A stretch of 64,000 nucleotides of DNA from Actinomyces lilanjuaniae (GTDB lineage Bacteria > Actinomycetota > Actinomycetes > Actinomycetales > Actinomycetaceae): positions 310,001-374,000 of the forward strand of contig NZ_CP032514.1 in the NCBI RefSeq assembly GCF_003606385.1, read 5' to 3'. Shown here one piece after another: positions 9,130-17,390 of the stretch. The position numbers and the translations under genes were made by a program. How positions within the stretch are numbered: the first letter of the stretch is position 1; each line of letters starts with the position of its first letter. Under the pieces are notes generated by a model. The model saw only the letters and a program-made list of their open reading frames with translations. It did no database searches and was not told where the DNA came from.

Positions 9130-9206
9130 CCATCTAGAGTGGCTGAGAGACCTGGCTCCGTGACGCCGCAGCAACCCCCTCCGGGTGCTTCCGCCAGGAC
9201 CGATGG
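9130..9206 (+). promoter_or_regulatory. SAM-I (S-box) riboswitch upstream of metF
   Basis: The block carries S-box hallmarks in order: CCATC (9130-9134), AGAG, GGCTGAGAGA, TGGCTC, TGACGCCGCAGCAACC, GGGTGCTTCCGCCA and GATGG (9202-9206). CCATC pairs with GATGG to close P1. The same core recurs at 10945-11030 before metE. The 3' strand of P1 runs directly into GGAGGG, the ribosome site of metF, so SAM binding should block translation directly. Confidence 0.85.
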
Positions 9207-9217
9207 AGGGCCGCACC

Positions 9218-10342
9218 ATGGACCGAGTGGACCGAGTGGACCAGTACGACGCAGACCTGGTTCCCGTGACCGGGCCGCCCCTGCCTGCAGCGGGGCCTGT
9301 CGCGCCCCAGCGGGCTGCGTCCCCGGGTGCCGCTGGTGCCGCGCTGGCCCCGGCGGGGCTGCCCTCGCTGTCCCTGGAGCTCTTCCCTCCCCGCCCCGGT
9401 GTCCATGCCTCGCAGACGTGGGGAGCGCTGGACCGGCTGCTGGGGGTGCTCCCCGACTTCGTCTCAGTCACCTACCGGCCGACCTTCGCGCCCGACCCTG
9501 ACGGCGGCCCCGGGGTGCGTGCGGTGCGGGAGCACAACCCGGCTGAGGACGTCATCACCCACGTGCTGGCCACCAGCCGGGTGCCGCTCATGGCCCACCT
9601 GACCTGTATCGGCTACCGCAGGCGCGACGTGGTGGAGATTGTGCGCCTCTTCCTGGGCCTGGGGGTGCGCCGCTTCCTGGCGCTGCGGGGCGACCCGCCG
9701 CGCGGGACCAGGGCGAGCGACGTCCCCGGTGAGCTGCGCTACGCCAGCGACCTGGTGCGCGTGATCCGCGAGGTCGAGGACGAGTACTTCGGTGACGGCG
9801 CCCGGCACCTGCAGGTGGCCGTGGCTGCCTACCCTGCCTGCGAGGACCTGGAGGCTGAGGTGGAGGTCCTGGCCGCCAAGCAGGAGGCGGGTGCCGACCT
9901 GGCCATGACCCAGGTCTTCTACGACGCGCAGGACTACCTGTCGCTGTCGCGTGCCGCTTCCTACAGCGGGGTGGTCATGCCTGTCCTTCCCGGCATCATC
10001 CCTCTGACAGACCTGCGCCGCCTGACCCGCCTGGAGTCGCTGACCGGTGTGCAGGTCCCGGCCGACCTGAGTGCCACCCTACGGCGGGCCGAGGGCGCCC
10101 AGGCTGTGGCGGCGGGGATCGACGCCACCCTGCGCCTGGCCACCCAGGTGCTCGACGGAGGTGCCCCCGGGGTGCACCTCTACACATTCAACCGGACCCG
10201 GCCCGCGCTGGACGTGGTCTCCCACCTGCGTCTGGGAGGGATCTTCCGGGGGCAGGAGCCCGACCGGGAGACCCAGCACGAGGTGGACCTGGCCTACCTC
10301 AACGCCACTCCCGGCGGGGACCGGCGTCCCTCTGTCTGGTAG
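9218..10342 (+). CDS. metF: methylenetetrahydrofolate reductase (NAD(P)H)
   Basis: 374 residues from the ATG at 9218, preceded by GGAGGG. It reduces 5,10-methylene-THF to 5-methyl-THF, the methyl donor used by MetE. Family motifs seen are LSLELFPPR (TIM-barrel strand with the catalytic Glu), PDFVSVTYRP, MAHLTCIGYRR, RRFLALRGDPP, an Ala/Asp-rich GADLAMTQVFYDA block, MPVLPGIIP and GVHLYTFNRT at the C-terminus. It is about 80 residues longer than E. coli MetF, through an N-terminal Pro/Ala-rich leader and a C-terminal extension. Predicted control is by the SAM riboswitch immediately upstream. Confidence 0.93.
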   Translation: MDRVDRVDQYDADLVPVTGPPLPAAGPVAPQRAASPGAAGAALAPAGLPSLSLELFPPRPGVHASQTWGALDRLLGVLPDFVSVTYRPTFAPDPDGGPGVRAVREHNPAEDVITHVLATSRVPLMAHLTCIGYRRRDVVEIVRLFLGLGVRRFLALRGDPPRGTRASDVPGELRYASDLVRVIREVEDEYFGDGARHLQVAVAAYPACEDLEAEVEVLAAKQEAGADLAMTQVFYDAQDYLSLSRAASYSGVVMPVLPGIIPLTDLRRLTRLESLTGVQVPADLSATLRRAEGAQAVAAGIDATLRLATQVLDGGAPGVHLYTFNRTRPALDVVSHLRLGGIFRGQEPDRETQHEVDLAYLNATPGGDRRPSVW

Positions 10343-10567
10343 GGGTCTGGTAGGGAGGGGGCTGGTGGGCGGGTAGAGCCAGGTCGTAGTGTAGGGAGGA
10401 CCGTGGGGGCGAGACATATATGAGCGTATGAGCGCAGGCTGTCTTCGCGTCACGGAGGCGGCACCGGAGTGGTCCGGCGGGGCTGCCGGAGGTAATGATA
10501 TTGCGGTGTTACCGTGGCAGGGCGGTTGGCGCTCGTGTCACGTCATTAAGATGACAAGGAGATTCTC

Positions 10568-10840
10568 ATGTTCTCTGTCCTCCGGGTGACCTCGTTGGTC
10601 GTGGCTAGCCTTGTCCTCGGCGCCTGTAGCGTGTTCCTGCTGTGTGCCGGGGCTGCCCTCGTCGCTCTTGCCGCTGATGCGTCGGTGTCGATCCCGTGGG
10701 TGTACACGGTGTGGCCTACCGAGGTGAACGGCTTGCCGGCGCTGAGCTTTGTCCCCCACGTCCGGGGTGCTGCCGGGCTGTCAGTCCTTGTCGCGGCTGC
10801 CTATGTCCTCTACCGAGTCCGTACCGCGCGCCCGCGCTGA
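10568..10840 (+). CDS. small two-helix membrane protein, unknown function
   Basis: 90 residues with a ribosome site AAGGAG seven bases before the ATG. Residues 5-37 form one long hydrophobic segment (VASLVLGACSVFLLCAGAALVALAA) and residues 65-83 a second, separated by an exposed loop containing VYTVWPTEVNG. The protein ends in a basic tail RVRTARPR. The upstream 40 bases are less GC-rich than the surroundings, which fits a promoter. No family was recognised. It sits alone between metF and the metE leader. Confidence 0.55.
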   Translation: MFSVLRVTSLVVASLVLGACSVFLLCAGAALVALAADASVSIPWVYTVWPTEVNGLPALSFVPHVRGAAGLSVLVAAAYVLYRVRTARPR

Positions 10841-10944
10841 GCCGCCCCATCGGCCGTCCATCGCTGTCCACCGTCCGGACGGTGTGTGGTGATCGGCGCG
10901 GCTGGGGTAGGGTTGGCCCGGTCCACCTAGGCCCGGTCCGGGCC

Positions 10945-11030
10945 TTCTATCCAGAGCGGCTGAGAGACGTGGCTCGGTGACGCCGCAGCAACCCGCCCCG
11001 GCAGGGTGCTTCCGCCACGACCGATGGAGA
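10945..11030 (+). promoter_or_regulatory. SAM-I (S-box) riboswitch upstream of metE
   Basis: A near copy of the metF element: AGAGCGGCTGAGAGA, TGGCTC, TGACGCCGCAGCAACC and GGGTGCTTCCGCCA in order. P1 forms between TTCTATC (10945-10951) and GATGGAGA (11023-11030) with one G-T pair. As at metF, the 3' strand of P1 overlaps a ribosome-site-like GGAGAGG, but here the next ATG (11035) opens a 32-codon frame and not metE. Confidence 0.85.
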
Positions 11031-11034
11031 GGCG

Positions 11035-11133
11035 ATGCTGCTCAGGCTACCCAGCACCGATGTCACGGGTGTGTTCGCGCTGCGGACCACCCCTGCCCCC
11101 GGTGGTCGAATGCCCGGGGCGGCGAGGACCTGA
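11035..11133 (+). CDS. possible 32-residue leader ORF after the metE riboswitch
   Basis: An ATG sits four bases after GGAGAGG at the end of the riboswitch and runs 32 codons to TGA at 11131. The peptide (MLLRLPSTDV...) has no recognised motif and contains one internal Met. Support is positional only: it occupies the place metF has after its own riboswitch. It could instead be an accident. The 281 bases from here to metE hold no other supported gene; they form the rest of the metE leader and contain no obvious terminator. Confidence 0.35.
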   Translation: MLLRLPSTDVTGVFALRTTPAPGGRMPGAART

Positions 11134-11414
11134 CGCCGCCACGTCCCGGATACCCGGAAGCAGGAGAGCAGCCCCCAGCAGTGTCCAACGGTGACAGACA
11201 GTGCCCGAGGCGGTGCCGTTGCCCCAGCCTGAGCGCTGTGCTGGCCTGCGCCGTGCACCGGTTCCGTGGAGACCACTCCCGGCGGTTCCAGGGCGGCATG
11301 CCTACCGACATGCTTCCTGCGCCACCTGACCGGGCCGCTGTCCTCGTCGCCTGCCCGCTACCGGGCGTCGCCCACCGCATCCTCGTTCGTACCCTGCCCT
11401 GCAAGGAGACCCCC

Positions 11415-13796
11415 ATGAGCGCCTCTGACACCCAGCTCACCGCACCTGCCCCGCTCCCCGCGGCCACCATCCTGGGCTACCCGCGCATCGGCCCCGACCG
11501 CGAGCTCAAGCGTGCCGTCGAGTCCTACTGGAAAGGGGCTGCCACCGCTGCGGACCTGCGCGAGGCCACCGCCAGCCTGCGCCAGGCCACCCGCGCCCGC
11601 CTGGTCGCCCTGGGCCTGGACGCCGCCTCCGCCGTCCCGGCTGACTCCACCCTCTACGACCAGGTCCTCGACGTCACCGCCGCCCTGGGCGCGGTCCCAG
11701 CCCGCTTCCGCGACCTGTGCGACGAGCACGGCGGCCTGGACCTGGACGGCTACTTCACGCTGGCCCGGGGGGAGGGGGACCGCCCGGCCCTGGAGATGAC
11801 CAAGTGGCTGGACTCCAACTACCACTACCTGGTCCCCGAGATCGACCAGGACACCCCCATCAGCTACGTCGGCTCGGCTGCCGCTGGCACGGCCAGCCCC
11901 GCTGACCAGGTGCGTGATGCCGTGGCCGCGGGCACCCTCCCGCGCCCGGTGGTGGTGGGCCCAGTCACCTACCTGCTGCTGGCCAAGCCTAGCGACGACG
12001 CCGCCCCCGGTTTTACCCCCCTGGACCGCCTGGGCGACGTCATTGACGCCTACGGCCACCTCCTCATGGACCTGCATGAGGCTGGTGCCCAGTGGGTCCA
12101 GCTCGATGAGCCGGCCCTGGCCAGCGACTCCTGGGCCGTGGGGCGCGCTCGGGTCCTGGAGGCGGTGCGTGACGCCTACACCTGGCTGGGGGCGGTTGTG
12201 GAGCGGCCCCGCCTGCTCGTGGCCGGCTCCTACGGGTCTTTGGGCGACGCCCTGCCCGTCCTGGGGGCTACGCCCGTGGATGCCGTCGGCCTGGACCTGG
12301 TGGCGGGCGGCCTGCCCCACGACCAGGACCTGGCCGCCCTGGCGGGCAAGTCGGTGGCGGCCGGGGTGGTCTCCGGGCGCAACATCTGGCGCACCGACCT
12401 GGACGCCGCCCTGACTGCCCTGGAGCGGCTGCGTGATGCCCTGCCCCCGGGCACGCCGGTGACCGTGACCACCTCCACCTCGCTGCTGCACGTGCCCCAC
12501 GACGTCGAGCGGGAGACCGCCCTTGACCCGCAGGTGCGCTCCTGGCTGGCCTTCGCCGACCAGAAGGTGGGTGAGGTGCAGGTGCTTGCCCGGGGGCTGG
12601 CACAGGGGCGTGAGGCGGTGGCCGCCGAGCTGGCCGAGGACGCCCGTCTGCGGGCTGAGCGTGCCGCCCACCCGGGGGTCAGCCGGCCGGAGGTCCGTCA
12701 GGCGGTAGCTGCGGTCACCGAGGCGGACCGCACCCGCGCCCCCTACGCCGAGCGTCAGGTAGCCCAGCAGGCGCGTCTGGGGCTGCCCGTCCTGCCCACG
12801 ACCACCATCGGCTCCTTCCCCCAGACCTCCCAGATCCGCCGGGCGCGTGCCGCCTACCGGCGCGGCGAGCTCGACCAGGCCGCCTACGAGGAGGCGATGC
12901 GCGCCGAGATCGCCTCAGTGGTGCGTCTCCAGGAGGAGATCGGCCTGGACGTCCTGGTCCACGGTGAGGCCGAGCGCAACGACATGGTCCAGTACTTCGC
13001 CGAGCTCCTGGACGGTTTTGCCACCACCGAGCACGGGTGGGTCCAGTCCTACGGGTCACGCTGCACCCGTCCCTCCGTCCTGTGGGGCGACGTGGTACGC
13101 CCCGCGCCGATGACGGTGGCCTGGTCCTCCTACGCGCAGTCGCTGACTGACAGGCCTCTCAAGGGCATGCTTACCGGCCCGGTCACCATCATGGCCTGGT
13201 CCTTCGTGCGCGACGACGTGCCGCGCGCTCAGGTGGCCGACCAGCTCGGCCTGGCCCTGCGTGCCGAGGTGGCCGACCTGGAGGCGGCCGGGATCGGGGT
13301 CGTCCAGGTCGACGAGCCGGCCATCCGCGAGACCCTGCCCCTGCGTCGCGCCGATCGGGAGGAGTACCTGGCCTGGTCGGTGGGGTCCTTCCGCCTGGCC
13401 ACCGGCGGGGCCGCCCCGGCCACCCAGGTCCACACCCACCTGTGCTACTCGGAGTTCGACGTCGTCATCGACGCCGTGGACCACCTGGACGCCGACGTCA
13501 CCTCCATCGAGGCCTCGCGCTCGCGCATGGACATCCTGCCCGCGGTGGCCGAGCACGGCTTTGAACGCCAGCTGGGACCGGGCGTGTGGGACATCCACTC
13601 CCCGCGCGTGCCCAGCACCCAGGAGTGCGTGGAGCTGCTGGAGCGCGCGGTGGCGGCCCTGGGGGCGCAGCGGCTATGGGCTAACCCGGACTGTGGTCTC
13701 AAGACCCGCGGCTATGAGGAGGTGCAGGCCTCCCTGCGCAACCTGGTCCAGGCGGCCGCGCAGGTTCGAGCCGCGGAGCAGGCGAAGGACTTCTGA
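11415..13796 (+). CDS. metE: cobalamin-independent methionine synthase
   Basis: 793 residues from the ATG at 11415 (AAGGAG nine bases upstream); the frame is open further 5' to the riboswitch but that extension is not protein-like. MetE transfers the methyl group of 5-methyl-THF-polyglutamate to homocysteine. The N-terminal half starts ATILGYPRIGPDRELK and carries MTKWLDSNYHYLVPE. The C-terminal catalytic half begins LPTTTIGSFPQT and holds the zinc ligands His and Cys in HTHLCYSEF, a Glu in VLVHGEAERNDMVQYF, and the second Cys in NPDCGLKTRG. Full length for the family. It works with metF and is predicted to share SAM control. Confidence 0.95.
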   Translation: MSASDTQLTAPAPLPAATILGYPRIGPDRELKRAVESYWKGAATAADLREATASLRQATRARLVALGLDAASAVPADSTLYDQVLDVTAALGAVPARFRDLCDEHGGLDLDGYFTLARGEGDRPALEMTKWLDSNYHYLVPEIDQDTPISYVGSAAAGTASPADQVRDAVAAGTLPRPVVVGPVTYLLLAKPSDDAAPGFTPLDRLGDVIDAYGHLLMDLHEAGAQWVQLDEPALASDSWAVGRARVLEAVRDAYTWLGAVVERPRLLVAGSYGSLGDALPVLGATPVDAVGLDLVAGGLPHDQDLAALAGKSVAAGVVSGRNIWRTDLDAALTALERLRDALPPGTPVTVTTSTSLLHVPHDVERETALDPQVRSWLAFADQKVGEVQVLARGLAQGREAVAAELAEDARLRAERAAHPGVSRPEVRQAVAAVTEADRTRAPYAERQVAQQARLGLPVLPTTTIGSFPQTSQIRRARAAYRRGELDQAAYEEAMRAEIASVVRLQEEIGLDVLVHGEAERNDMVQYFAELLDGFATTEHGWVQSYGSRCTRPSVLWGDVVRPAPMTVAWSSYAQSLTDRPLKGMLTGPVTIMAWSFVRDDVPRAQVADQLGLALRAEVADLEAAGIGVVQVDEPAIRETLPLRRADREEYLAWSVGSFRLATGGAAPATQVHTHLCYSEFDVVIDAVDHLDADVTSIEASRSRMDILPAVAEHGFERQLGPGVWDIHSPRVPSTQECVELLERAVAALGAQRLWANPDCGLKTRGYEEVQASLRNLVQAAAQVRAAEQAKDF

Positions 13797-13831
13797 GGTA
13801 GGAGGGGCCGTTTGGGCGGTCTTATAGGGGC

Positions 13832-13867
13832 GTGTGGCTGACCTGTCCCAGGGCGGGTCAGCCACAC
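13832..13867. terminator. bidirectional hairpin between metE and cutC
   Basis: A perfect 12-base stem (GTGTGGCTGACC, 13832-13843, with GGTCAGCCACAC, 13856-13867) and a 12-base loop lies between the convergent metE and cutC genes. No T-tract follows on either strand, as is common in GC-rich genomes. Confidence 0.75.
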
Positions 13868-13882
13868 CTGCCAGGCTCCGGC

Positions 13883-14821
13883 TCACGCGCGCGGCGGCAG
13901 GGTGACGGCCCGGGCTGCCTCCACGGCGCGGCGCACCATCTCCTGGTCGGTACGCTGCGGCTCCCCCGGGCCGATACCCGGTTGGGGGCAGCGCATGTGC
14001 ACCTCCCGTACCCCGGTCGCTGCCACCAGGGAGCCAAGGCCCTCCGGGCCGATACCCAGCCCGCCGGAGGCTGCGATGACAGTGGGGCCGTCGCTGGTTG
14101 CCAGCCCGGCGATCATGGCAGAGGCCTCCTCCGGGGAGTCGGAGGCGCCAGAAGTGAGGACGTAGTCCACGCCCAGGCCGCCCAGGTCGCCGTAGGCCTC
14201 CACCGTGTCCCGGCACTGGTCGAAGGCCCGGTGGAAGGTGACGGGGGCGCCGTCCGCCATGGACACCAGCAGCCGCACCAGCCCACGGTCCACAGCGCCG
14301 TCGTCAGTGAGCGCCCCGACGACGAAGCCCAGCTCGACGGCAGGTGGCAGGTGCGTGCCCGCACCCGCCACCACCTGGGGCCGGGTGAACTCCCCCATCT
14401 CCCGCGCCAGGGCGGCGATGCGTCGCACGTCAGCGATCATGGCCCGTCCCTCGTCGGAGTTGTAGACGTAGGGGCCTCCGCGCGGCCTGATGAGGACGCG
14501 CAGTCCGAAGGGCGCTGACTGCGCCGTCTGTGCCCAGTGCGCTCCCAGGCGTGTGCGGCGCTCCTCGACCTGCTCCGCCGCGGCGAAGATGGCGGCCTCC
14601 ACGGTGCCGATTGACGGTGTGGTACCGGAGGCGGTGAGGTTCTCCCCGAGCTCTGCCCGGTCGGCCCCGACTCTTGCGGAGATGCGAACCCCCTCCACGT
14701 CCTCCACGCAGGTCTCCAGGACCAGGTGGCCCGGTCGGCGCCAGAAGGGAGGAGATGACGGTCGTCGTGCCGGGTGCTGGCGCAGTGACGGCGCCGACCT
14801 GGAGAGCCGCGTTGCATTCAT
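13883..14821 (-). CDS. cutC: copper homeostasis protein CutC
   Basis: 312 residues from the ATG at 14821 (MNATRLS...). CutC proteins are TIM-barrel proteins linked to copper tolerance; biochemical function is unsettled. Matching blocks are LVLETCVEDVEG (where most CutC proteins begin), GADRAELGENL, VLIRPRGGPYVY, FVVGALTDDGAVD, VTFHRAFDQCRD, GVDYVLTSGASDS and VIAASGGLGIG. The first 33 residues (Arg/Ser/Pro-rich) precede the conserved core and may not be translated; no strong ribosome site is seen for the chosen ATG. Confidence 0.88.
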   Translation of the reverse strand: MNATRLSRSAPSLRQHPARRPSSPPFWRRPGHLVLETCVEDVEGVRISARVGADRAELGENLTASGTTPSIGTVEAAIFAAAEQVEERRTRLGAHWAQTAQSAPFGLRVLIRPRGGPYVYNSDEGRAMIADVRRIAALAREMGEFTRPQVVAGAGTHLPPAVELGFVVGALTDDGAVDRGLVRLLVSMADGAPVTFHRAFDQCRDTVEAYGDLGGLGVDYVLTSGASDSPEEASAMIAGLATSDGPTVIAASGGLGIGPEGLGSLVAATGVREVHMRCPQPGIGPGEPQRTDQEMVRRAVEAARAVTLPPRA

Positions 14822-14957
14822 AGGGTTGAGTCTGACATGTAACGAAGAATAAGGAAACTGGGGTGTCGGGTGGTGTTGGCTGCGGACCGCGGCAGCGGAG
14901 CGCGGCCATAGGCTGGCTGGTACGCGTGGACCCGTTGGCGCTGGGACGATCCGGTCC

Positions 14958-15875
14958 CTAGACGTCAGCGACGTCCTCGTAGGACTTGGGGTCCTCGATA
15001 GGCTCCAGGTGGGCGGAGACCCGCAGGATGGGGTCGGCCGCGACGAGATCATCGATGAGCCGCTCGGTGAGGTCGTGGCCCTGCTTGACGTTCCAGGCTG
15101 CGGGGACCAGCACGTGCAGGTCCATGAAGCGCCGCGAGCCCGCCTCGCGCACTCGCACCGCGTGGAAGTCGATGGTGCCCGGCTGACGGTAGCGCTCCAG
15201 CACGTTATCCACCCTCGCCAGCGTCTGCGCGGACGGGGCCGCGTCCATGAGCCCGGCCACCGACTCCCTGACCAGGGCGAGCCCGGTGCGCATGATGTTG
15301 AGGCCCGCCAGCAGGGCCACGACGGCGTCGAGGACCGGGGCGCGGAAGACGGCGACCAGGCCCACCCCGAGCAGGACGGCCGCCGAGGTAGTGACGTCGG
15401 TGGCTAGGTGCCTGGCGTCGGCAACCAGGGCCGCAGAGCGCTCCTGACGGCCCTTGCGGTACAGGACCCAGGCCACGGCCCCGTTGACGAGGGAGGCCGC
15501 GACGCAGACAACCAGCCCCGTTCCCAGCTGCTCGGGCATGCGGGGGGAGACCAGCCGCTCCACTGCGGAGACGACGATGAGGGCGGAGGCGGCGAAGATC
15601 ATGACGCCCTCGACAGCAGCTGAGAAGTACTCGGCCTTGGAGTGGCCGAACTGGTGGTCGTCGTCGGCCGGGCGGACTGCGATCCGCAGGACGACAAGCG
15701 TCGTGACGGCGGCGACAAGGTTGACCACGGACTCCGCCGCGTCGGAGAGCAGACCCACGGACCCGGTTAGCCAGGCGGCCATACCTTTGAGGGTGATGGT
15801 CGTGACCGCGGCGCCGACCGACAGCCAGGCGTAGGGGCTGAGGTCCTTCGGCGGAGCGTAGCGAGGTGGGCGCAC
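14958..15875 (-). CDS. cation diffusion facilitator (CDF) family transporter
   Basis: 305 residues using the GTG at 15875, which has GGGAGG eight bases upstream; a TTG 12 codons earlier is the alternative. CDF proteins export divalent metals (Zn, Co, Mn, Fe) in exchange for protons. Six membrane segments are predicted. The site-A motifs are visible: SDAAES in helix 2 and DARHLATDV in helix 5 (Asp and His/Asp metal ligands). DDDHQFGHSKAEYF is the typical cytoplasmic loop. The C-terminal 90 residues form the metallochaperone-like domain (FHAVRVREAGSRRFMDLH). Confidence 0.88.
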   Translation of the reverse strand: MRPPRYAPPKDLSPYAWLSVGAAVTTITLKGMAAWLTGSVGLLSDAAESVVNLVAAVTTLVVLRIAVRPADDDHQFGHSKAEYFSAAVEGVMIFAASALIVVSAVERLVSPRMPEQLGTGLVVCVAASLVNGAVAWVLYRKGRQERSAALVADARHLATDVTTSAAVLLGVGLVAVFRAPVLDAVVALLAGLNIMRTGLALVRESVAGLMDAAPSAQTLARVDNVLERYRQPGTIDFHAVRVREAGSRRFMDLHVLVPAAWNVKQGHDLTERLIDDLVAADPILRVSAHLEPIEDPKSYEDVADV

Positions 15876-16004
15876 GCCGCGATCCTCCCGGCTCACCCAC
15901 GCCGACCGCAACCAGGGTTTCGGGAAGCCGTAAGCAGCCTGGAGGATCCCCAGCGGCGACTACGCTGACGCTGACCTGCGCCAGCCAGGCGTGCGCCGAC
16001 TAGA

Positions 16005-16298
16005 CTAGGTGGCTGACGGCGTGGAGGAGGAGCCTGCTGAGCCTGCTGAGCCTGCTGAGGAGGGGCCGAAGAGCCTGTCCTTGACGGCATCGGCTACCTT
16101 GTCCGTCACGGCTTCCCCCTGAGCACGGACCGCCTGGCTGACCCGGGCGGAGGCGGTGTCGATCTTCTGACGGACGAAGGGCTGCTCGGCCACCCGGGCC
16201 GCCGCGGCCTTGATGCGCTCGTACTGGGCACGTCCCGCCCGTGCCCCCAGGACGTAGCCGACGCCCATTCCGATGGCGAAGGGGATCTTTGTGGCCAT
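16005..16298 (-). CDS. YtxH-like small membrane-associated protein
   Basis: 97 residues. The N-terminus (IPFAIGMGVGYVLGARAGRAQYERI) is a glycine-rich membrane helix followed by the basic segment typical of YtxH-domain proteins. The middle is amphipathic helix and the C-terminus a Gly-Ser-Ala repeat tail (GSAGSAGSSS). Function in the family is unknown, often tied to general stress. It is divergent from the VIT gene; the gap between them is 234 bases. Confidence 0.65.
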   Translation of the reverse strand: MATKIPFAIGMGVGYVLGARAGRAQYERIKAAAARVAEQPFVRQKIDTASARVSQAVRAQGEAVTDKVADAVKDRLFGPSSAGSAGSAGSSSTPSAT

Positions 16299-16477
16299 GC
16301 GTGCCTCCTGGGCTCGTTGTGGCTGGACAGGTGCCGACTGGCCGCCTGTGTCCGCCGGGGGGCGGGCCAGCTGCTCGGGTGGGTGGGCGCCTCCTGTGCG
16401 CCCTGCCCCAGCCTACCGCGTCGCACCTGCTCCCACCGGGTGGCAGGCAGTGCCAGGCGAGGGCAGCCGAGCCTTTG

Positions 16478-16496
16478 TAAGGTAAGTTAACCTTTG
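16478..16496 (+). promoter_or_regulatory. DtxR/IdeR-like iron box in the VIT promoter
   Basis: TAAGGTAAGTTAACCTTTG is an imperfect palindrome resembling the DtxR-family consensus TWAGGTWAGSCTWACCTWA with one central base missing. It lies between a -35-like TTTGTA (16474-16479) and a -10-like TATACA (16498-16503) spaced 18 bases apart, where a bound repressor would block polymerase. The neighbouring gene is a predicted iron/manganese transporter, which fits. Confidence 0.5.
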
Positions 16497-16532
16497 CTAT
16501 ACAAGGGAATTTATCATTTCTACCATAGTGCT

Positions 16533-17297
16533 ATGAGCGCTTTTGAGATGCTGGCACCCGGTAGGCGCGGTGAGCACGACCTGGAGGGCGCGGCCGCGTC
16601 GAACCAGGTGTCGCAGGCCTCGCAGCTCGCCTCGCGCCTCAACTGGCTGCGTGCCGGGGTGCTGGGGGCCAACGACGGCATCGTGTCGGTGGCCGGGCTC
16701 GTTGTCGGGGTCGCTGCCGCCAACCCGGGCGCGACCCGGGTGATCCTCACGGCGGCGGTCGCCGGCGTCCTGGCTGGCGCGGTCTCCATGGCGGCCGGGG
16801 AGTACGTGTCGGTATCGACCCAGGCTGACACCGAGCGGGCTGAGGTCGGCCGGATCCGGGCAGGGCTGGCCCACGACCCCGACGCGGGTCTGGCTGACCT
16901 GGCCTCCCGGTACCAGGACAGGGGGCTGAGCGCGGCCACGGCCCTCCAGGTGGCCCGCGAGCTGACCGCCCACGACGCCGTCGCCGCCCACCTGGAGGCG
17001 GGCCCGGGCCTGCGGGAGGACGACTACACCAGCCCCTGGGCGGCAGCGGCGGCGTCGGCGGTGGCCTTCGTCCTGGGGGCGGCCCTCCCGGTGCTGACGA
17101 TCCTGGTGGTCCCGTCCCCGCTCGACGTGCCCCTCACCATGGCGGCAGTGCTGGCGGGCCTGGCGTTGACCGGCTGGGTCTCGGCCCTGCTGGGGCACGC
17201 CCCGGCGGGACGCGCTGTGGTGCGGGTCGTGGCTGGCGGGGCGCTGGCCATGGGGGTGACCTGGGGGATCGGCAGCCTCGTCGGCACAGCGGTGTGA
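16533..17297 (+). CDS. VIT1/CCC1 family iron/manganese transporter
   Basis: 254 residues from the ATG at 16533. The signature LRAGVLGANDGIVSVAGLVVGVAAA (helix 1) and GAVSMAAGEYVSVSTQ (helix 2) define the VIT1/CCC1 family, which moves Fe(II) or Mn(II) out of the cytoplasm. A cytoplasmic metal-binding segment with acidic residues (about 85-145) separates helices 2 and 3; three more hydrophobic segments complete the protein. No ribosome site precedes the ATG, and the predicted transcript start lies about 20 bases upstream. A DtxR-like box overlaps the promoter. Confidence 0.85.
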   Translation: MSAFEMLAPGRRGEHDLEGAAASNQVSQASQLASRLNWLRAGVLGANDGIVSVAGLVVGVAAANPGATRVILTAAVAGVLAGAVSMAAGEYVSVSTQADTERAEVGRIRAGLAHDPDAGLADLASRYQDRGLSAATALQVARELTAHDAVAAHLEAGPGLREDDYTSPWAAAAASAVAFVLGAALPVLTILVVPSPLDVPLTMAAVLAGLALTGWVSALLGHAPAGRAVVRVVAGGALAMGVTWGIGSLVGTAV

Positions 17298-17390
17298 GCC
17301 TTCCCGGCGCCCACAGCCGTGGGTCGACTGCCTGTGCCGGGCGTCTCCTGCAGGCGTTTCCGGGGGCCTCTCCCCCCGGGAGCGTGCGTC

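Noticed and set aside
9141..9180. GGCTGAGAGA resembles part of a TPP riboswitch
   Set aside because: The following TGGCTC, TGACGCCGCAGCAACC and GGTGCT blocks are S-box features, and both genes downstream are methionine genes.
11358..12671. Minus-strand open frame of 437 codons inside metE
   Set aside because: Shadow frame; metE is clearly coding on the plus strand.
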